Origin: Chitinophagales bacterium
GTDB taxonomy: Bacteria > Bacteroidota > Bacteroidia > Chitinophagales > Chitinophagaceae
Assembly (NCBI GenBank): GCA_015654595.1
Contig: JAATGQ010000219.1
Span: 1 to 36,053, forward strand
Length of the DNA: 36,053 nucleotides
Direction of reading: 5' to 3'
In this document: positions 32,682-36,053 of the stretch, piece after piece
How positions within the stretch are numbered: position 1 is the first letter of the stretch
Layout of the letters: the number at the start of each line of letters is the position of its first letter
Notes under the pieces: generated by a model
What the model saw: the letters and a program-made list of their open reading frames with translations, nothing else
The model's database searches: none
Told to the model about the DNA's origin: nothing
Translations under genes and position numbers: made by a program

Positions 32682-33821
32682 TTATAATCTCGTCTTTAAA
32701 AGCTCAACCTGCTGATTTTTCCAGGAGACAAAATCACCCGCCAGAATATGAGCGCGGGCTTCTTTGACAAGGTGCAGATAGAAGGCCAGGTTATGGACGC
32801 TGGCGATGGTCAGCCCAAGGATCTCTTTGGACTTGATCAGATGGCGCAGATAGGCCTTGCTGTAGAACCGACTCATATTGCTGTCGATCCCATCGTCGAT
32901 AGGCGAGAAATCTTTCTCCCATTTTTTGTTGTCGATATTGATCACGCCCTTTGAAGTAAACAACATCGCATTACGGCCATTACGGGTAGGCATGACGCAG
33001 TCGAACATATCGATCCCGCGGGCAATGCATTCCAGTATATTCCAGGGCGTACCGACTCCCATCAGGTAACGGGGACGATCCTGCGGCAGCTCCTCGCAGC
33101 AGGCCTGGGTAATATCGTACATCTGTTGTTCGGGTTCGCCAACGCTAAGACCACCGATCGCATTACCGACGGCATTCTTGCTGGCGATATGAGCACAGGA
33201 TGCTTTGCGCAGGTCAGCATAGGTACTTCCCTGTACTATTGGAAATAGATTTTGGGTATAGCGGTATTTATCCGGCGTTGCGTGAAAATGTTCCCAGCAT
33301 CTGTCCAGCCAGCGGTGCGTCAGGTGCATCGACTTTTCGGCATAAACATAGTCGCTTGGATAAGGCGGACATTCGTCAAAAGCCATGATGATGTCGCCGC
33401 CGATCACACGCTGGATATCCATCACTTTCTCGGGAGAGAACAAATGCCGGGATCCATCAATATGCGATTGGAAGACAACGCCCTCTTCCTGTATCTTCCT
33501 GGTTCCCGAAAGTGAGAACACCTGGTAGCCGCCGCTATCGGTTAGGATCGGTCTGTCCCAACCGTTGAAGCGGTGGAGGCCGCCCGCAGCCTCGAGGGTT
33601 TCCAGACCCGGACGCAAATAAAGGTGATAGGTGTTGCCTAGAATGATCTGGGCTTTGACGTCCTCTTTTAATTGTTGCTGGCTGACAGCCTTTACGCTGC
33701 CTGCCGTGCCCACGGGCATAAATATAGGGGTAAGGATCTCTCCGTGATCGGTAGTAACCTTTCCCGCCCGGGCTGCCGACTGCAGACAGCCCCCCTCCAG
33801 TTCGAATTGTAATGCCGCCAT
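32682..33821 (-). CDS. tgt: Queuine tRNA-ribosyltransferase
   Basis: A 379-residue tRNA-guanine transglycosylase, which swaps guanine-34 for preQ1 in tRNAs with GUN anticodons. Asp95 in LTDSGGYQVFSLS and the catalytic Asp in GIDMFDCVMPTRNGRNA (270-286) are present, as are GGLSVGE and the tRNA-contact region. The C-terminal zinc site (CxCxxC...H) is not: the corresponding segment reads GIDSNMSRFYSKAYLRHL, with no cysteine, and only the distal His343 remains. I recall zinc-less Tgt as common in Bacteroidota. The start at 33821 gives the standard length; a frame to 33995 adds 58 unlikely residues overlapping the divergent gene. Confidence 0.92.
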   Translation of the reverse strand: MAALQFELEGGCLQSAARAGKVTTDHGEILTPIFMPVGTAGSVKAVSQQQLKEDVKAQIILGNTYHLYLRPGLETLEAAGGLHRFNGWDRPILTDSGGYQVFSLSGTRKIQEEGVVFQSHIDGSRHLFSPEKVMDIQRVIGGDIIMAFDECPPYPSDYVYAEKSMHLTHRWLDRCWEHFHATPDKYRYTQNLFPIVQGSTYADLRKASCAHIASKNAVGNAIGGLSVGEPEQQMYDITQACCEELPQDRPRYLMGVGTPWNILECIARGIDMFDCVMPTRNGRNAMLFTSKGVINIDNKKWEKDFSPIDDGIDSNMSRFYSKAYLRHLIKSKEILGLTIASVHNLAFYLHLVKEARAHILAGDFVSWKNQQVELLKTRL

Positions 33822-33868
33822 AATCCGCCGCAAGTTACGGCTAAAGGGCGGTTTTTGCCGAAAATTTG

Positions 33869-33876
33869 TACTTTCG
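33869..33876 (+). promoter_or_regulatory. Candidate -7 box of the glycosyltransferase gene
   Basis: TACTTTCG matches TAnnTTTG with one mismatch and is preceded by ATTTG, a context common in Bacteroidetes promoters. It lies 45 bases before the start codon. No TTG is seen at the usual distance. Confidence 0.35.
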
Positions 33877-33920
33877 TGCCCGGCGCGGCCATAGCATAGC
33901 CGCATCCCGTAGAAATAGAT

Positions 33921-35051
33921 ATGACTAAACTGTACTTGAGTTTCCCCTGGCTTGAAATAATATTCGTTGTTTTTTGTGCGATCACCCTGGTACAATTATT
34001 CTACTACGGGTGGTTCTTCAGAAGGCTGGCCTACTATACTCCTGCCGAAAAGGAACACTCTCAACAACATCCCGTCAGCGTAATCATCTGTGCCCGCGAT
34101 GAAGCGGCACGACTGGTGACCCACCTTCCCGGAGCGCTGGTACAAACCTACCCCAGCACACACGAGGTCATCGTGGTCAACCACAATAGCCAGGACGACA
34201 CACGCTTTCTGCTGGATGAATTCAAAAAGACCTTTAAAGGGCTCCATATCGTCAATCTGGAACACGAAGCATTAGGCATACCCGGCAAAAAATATCCGCT
34301 CAGCATGGGGATCAAAGAAGCGAAATATGAGATCGTGCTGCTGACCGACGCGGACTGCGTACCCGCCAGCGAATTCTGGATGCAGAAGATGCAGGACGGT
34401 TACCGCGAAGGCATCGAAGTCGTACTGGGTTATAGCCCCTATAAGAAAGGACCGGGCTTCCTGAATAAGATCATCCGCTGGGATACCTTCCATACCGCGC
34501 TCCAATACCTTTCTTATGCTCTCGCTGGTATCCCCTATATGGGCGTAGGCAGAAACCTTTCTTACAAAAGAGACGTATTCTTCCGCAACAAAGGCTTTTC
34601 ATCGATCAACAATCTTCCCGGCGGCGACGACGATCTTTTTATCAGTAAAGTGGCCACCAAAAACAACACTGCTATCGTGATCGATCCGGAAACATTCACG
34701 ATGTCGGAACCAAAGAAGACATTTGGAGAATGGCATCGCCAGAAGACGCGTCACTACAGCACAGCCCGATACTACAAACCGATACACAAGTTCCTGCTTG
34801 GGTTATATTCTCTTTCTCACGTGCTCTTCTATCCGCTGTTGGTTGCCAGCCTCTTCTATGACTGGCAGCTGGCACTCGGCGCCTACCTGCTCCGTCTGAT
34901 CGTTCAGGGCATTATTTTCAAAAAATCGATGCAGCGCCTCGGTGAAGACGATCTCTTTGCCTGGTGGTGGCTGTTGGATATCTGGATGTTCTTTTATTAT
35001 ATCATCTTTTCGACCTCGTTATGGAAAAAACCCCGGAACGGCTGGAAGTAG
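33921..35051 (+). CDS. Family 2 glycosyltransferase, membrane-bound
   Basis: A 376-residue GT-A-fold glycosyltransferase. One N-terminal helix (about residues 10-30) is followed by the catalytic domain: VSVIICARDEA (52-62), the metal-binding LLTDADC (140-146), a GGDDDLF motif as catalytic base region (near 233) and RQKTRHYST as the acceptor loop. Two or three C-terminal membrane helices complete it. Such processive-type enzymes make envelope polysaccharides or glycolipids; the substrate is unknown. Its last 31 bases overlap the rsmG start, so the two are translationally linked although functionally unrelated. Confidence 0.9.
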   Translation: MTKLYLSFPWLEIIFVVFCAITLVQLFYYGWFFRRLAYYTPAEKEHSQQHPVSVIICARDEAARLVTHLPGALVQTYPSTHEVIVVNHNSQDDTRFLLDEFKKTFKGLHIVNLEHEALGIPGKKYPLSMGIKEAKYEIVLLTDADCVPASEFWMQKMQDGYREGIEVVLGYSPYKKGPGFLNKIIRWDTFHTALQYLSYALAGIPYMGVGRNLSYKRDVFFRNKGFSSINNLPGGDDDLFISKVATKNNTAIVIDPETFTMSEPKKTFGEWHRQKTRHYSTARYYKPIHKFLLGLYSLSHVLFYPLLVASLFYDWQLALGAYLLRLIVQGIIFKKSMQRLGEDDLFAWWWLLDIWMFFYYIIFSTSLWKKPRNGWK

Positions 35052-35686
35052 TGCTGCAGTATTTCTCCGATTTTTCTCCGACCCAGCTGCAACAGCTGGC
35101 AGCGCTGGAAGAATTGTACAGGGAATGGAATGACAAGATAAATGTCATCTCCCGGAAGGATATCGAAAGCCTTTATGAAAAGCACGTGCTGCATTCACTG
35201 GCCATCGCAGCCACTTTCGATTTCACGCCCGGTATGGAAGTGATCGACATCGGTACCGGCGGCGGTTTTCCCGGTGTGCCCCTGGCCATCTTTTTCCCCG
35301 AAACGAAATTTCATCTTGTCGACAGTATCGGCAAGAAGCTCAAGGTCATCGAGGCAGTTAGCAGGGCTGCAGGGCTGACGAATATAACGACCCAGCATAC
35401 CCGAGCAGAAGAGATAAGGAATAGAAAATTCGACGTAGCGGTCTCCCGCGCAGTCGCCCCGCTAAAAGACCTGCTTGGCTGGTCCCGGCCCTTACTCAAA
35501 AAAACAAAACCTCAAGCCTCCGACACAGAAGGCAATCCTATCGCTTCGGGACTGATCTGTCTCAAGGGCGGAGACCTGGCCGCAGAGATCTCCGAAAGCA
35601 ACAGCCGGCCAAAAATGATGGAGATCTATCACCTCTTCCAGCTGGATTTCTTTAAGGAAAAATATATCCTCCAGGTAACCAATTAA
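35021..35686 (+). CDS. rsmG: 16S rRNA (guanine527-N7)-methyltransferase
   Basis: A 221-residue Rossmann-fold methyltransferase of the RsmG (GidB) family, which modifies G527 of 16S rRNA; its loss gives low-level streptomycin resistance in other bacteria. The N-terminal helical part contains WNDKINVISRKD (36-47), the SAM loop is VIDIGTGGGFPGVPLA (74-89), and SRAVAPLKDLLGWSRPLL is the conserved mid-region. I chose the ATG at 35021, giving normal length; the frame runs back to 34964 within the glycosyltransferase. The overlap with the upstream gene is 31 bases. Confidence 0.92.
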   Translation: MEKTPERLEVVLQYFSDFSPTQLQQLAALEELYREWNDKINVISRKDIESLYEKHVLHSLAIAATFDFTPGMEVIDIGTGGGFPGVPLAIFFPETKFHLVDSIGKKLKVIEAVSRAAGLTNITTQHTRAEEIRNRKFDVAVSRAVAPLKDLLGWSRPLLKKTKPQASDTEGNPIASGLICLKGGDLAAEISESNSRPKMMEIYHLFQLDFFKEKYILQVTN

Positions 35687-35747
35687 TGGGCTACACCCCC
35701 AAAGGATTTCCGGTTTACCCGCCAACGATACTCATTCTCCCTTAAAT

Positions 35748-35771
35748 TACCACAAAATGGTATTTTTATTT
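35748..35771 (+). terminator. Weak hairpin with T-run after rsmG
   Basis: TACCA (35748-35752), loop CAAAA and TGGTA (35758-35762) are followed by TTTTTATTT. The stem is short (five pairs, extendable over one mismatch), so it may be a weak terminator for rsmG or simply part of the promoter region of the next gene. Confidence 0.35.
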
Positions 35772-35796
35772 CCCTCACCAATCAGACCTTTGTTCT

Positions 35797-36053
35797 ATGA
35801 CAATTTCTGTTTGCATAGTAGACGACAATAAAGATATCCGCTCTGCCCTGGAACAGATTGTCCTGATGGCCGATGGTTACACGCTGGCTGGATCTTACTC
35901 CGATGCAGAAGAAGCACTTTACAAGATCCCGCTCGCCAAACCGCATGTCGTCCTGATGGATATCAACCTGGGAGACGGAGAAAGTGGGATAGATTGCGTA
36001 AGACAGCTAAAACCGCTTCACCCGGAGATCCTCTTTATGATGTGTACCATCTA
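35797..36053 (+). CDS. Response regulator receiver domain, 3' end missing
   Basis: The first 85 residues of a response regulator run off the window end. It begins MTISVCIVDDNKD, with the acidic pair Asp9/Asp10, and has the phospho-acceptor Asp in VVLMDINLGDG (near residue 54). The pattern (IRSALEQIV..., GIDCVRQLKP) resembles NarL/LuxR-type regulators, so a C-terminal LuxR helix-turn-helix is expected beyond the edge. The start is chosen as the first ATG after the A/T-rich region. No partner kinase is visible. Confidence 0.85.
   Translation, partial: MTISVCIVDDNKDIRSALEQIVLMADGYTLAGSYSDAEEALYKIPLAKPHVVLMDINLGDGESGIDCVRQLKPLHPEILFMMCTI

Noticed and set aside
1..36053. Mobile elements, CRISPR arrays, tRNA or rRNA genes
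   Set aside because: No transposase-like frame, no regularly spaced repeat-spacer array, and no tRNA or rRNA signature was found on either strand by reading.

Overview
The window looks like chromosomal DNA of a Bacteroidota, most likely from the Chitinophagaceae or close relatives. Reasons: start sites lack clear Shine-Dalgarno sequences; several promoters fit the Bacteroidetes sigma-A pattern (TTG-N19-20-TAnnTTTG); a Nudix-type AraR-like regulator follows an SGLT-type symporter; there are large MacB/FtsX-type permeases; and the MetX/MetZ, LptF/G and zinc-ligand-less Tgt genes are of the kind seen in this phylum. No tRNA, rRNA, transposase or CRISPR array was seen. This assignment rests on gene character, not on a database search.

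Layout. (1) 2-2318: the 3' part of a sodium:sugar symporter, then a Nudix/winged-helix regulator whose Nudix catalytic glutamates are lost. This is probably the end of an L-arabinose-type utilisation locus. (2) 2319-2694: non-coding, with a LacI-type palindrome, a very good promoter and an intrinsic terminator that together suggest a small RNA of about 100 nt. (3) 8781 down to 2695 (minus): a tightly packed five-gene operon with an EAT-type ethanolamine permease, a glutamine-synthetase-like gamma-glutamyl ligase, an iron alcohol dehydrogenase, a C26 gamma-glutamyl hydrolase and an aldehyde dehydrogenase. It reads as a complete EutBC-independent route: import of ethanolamine, capping with glutamate, two oxidations, and release of glutamate and glycine. 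Its leader (about 8940-8782) holds a predicted pseudoknot-capable fold followed by a textbook terminator just before the start codon, so it is a candidate attenuator or riboswitch. (4) 9245-11252: a LytS-type kinase and LytTR regulator, divergent from that operon. (5) 14004 down to 11294: an NtrY-like kinase and NtrC-type regulator, divergent from (6) 14364-26356: an ABC efflux locus with one adaptor, two MacB-like ATPases, three about 800-residue permeases and one TolC-type channel. Two copies of the same promoter module (tandem 22-bp-phased repeats plus a CTGGCAT...TTGA element) precede the adaptor and the third permease, suggesting two co-regulated transcription units driven by the neighbouring NtrC-type regulator.

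(7) 26402-29228: methionine biosynthesis genes metX and a metZ-type sulfhydrylase, around an OsmC-family gene. (8) 29335-30660: a citrate synthase of the mitochondrial-like type. (9) 33821 down to 30849: tgt, an isochorismatase-fold hydrolase and an LptF/LptG permease. (10) 33921-36053: a family 2 glycosyltransferase overlapping rsmG, and the start of a response regulator cut by the window edge.

The points most worth following up are the ethanolamine operon with its structured attenuator-like leader, the duplicated enhancer-promoter module in the efflux locus, and the orphan small-RNA candidate.
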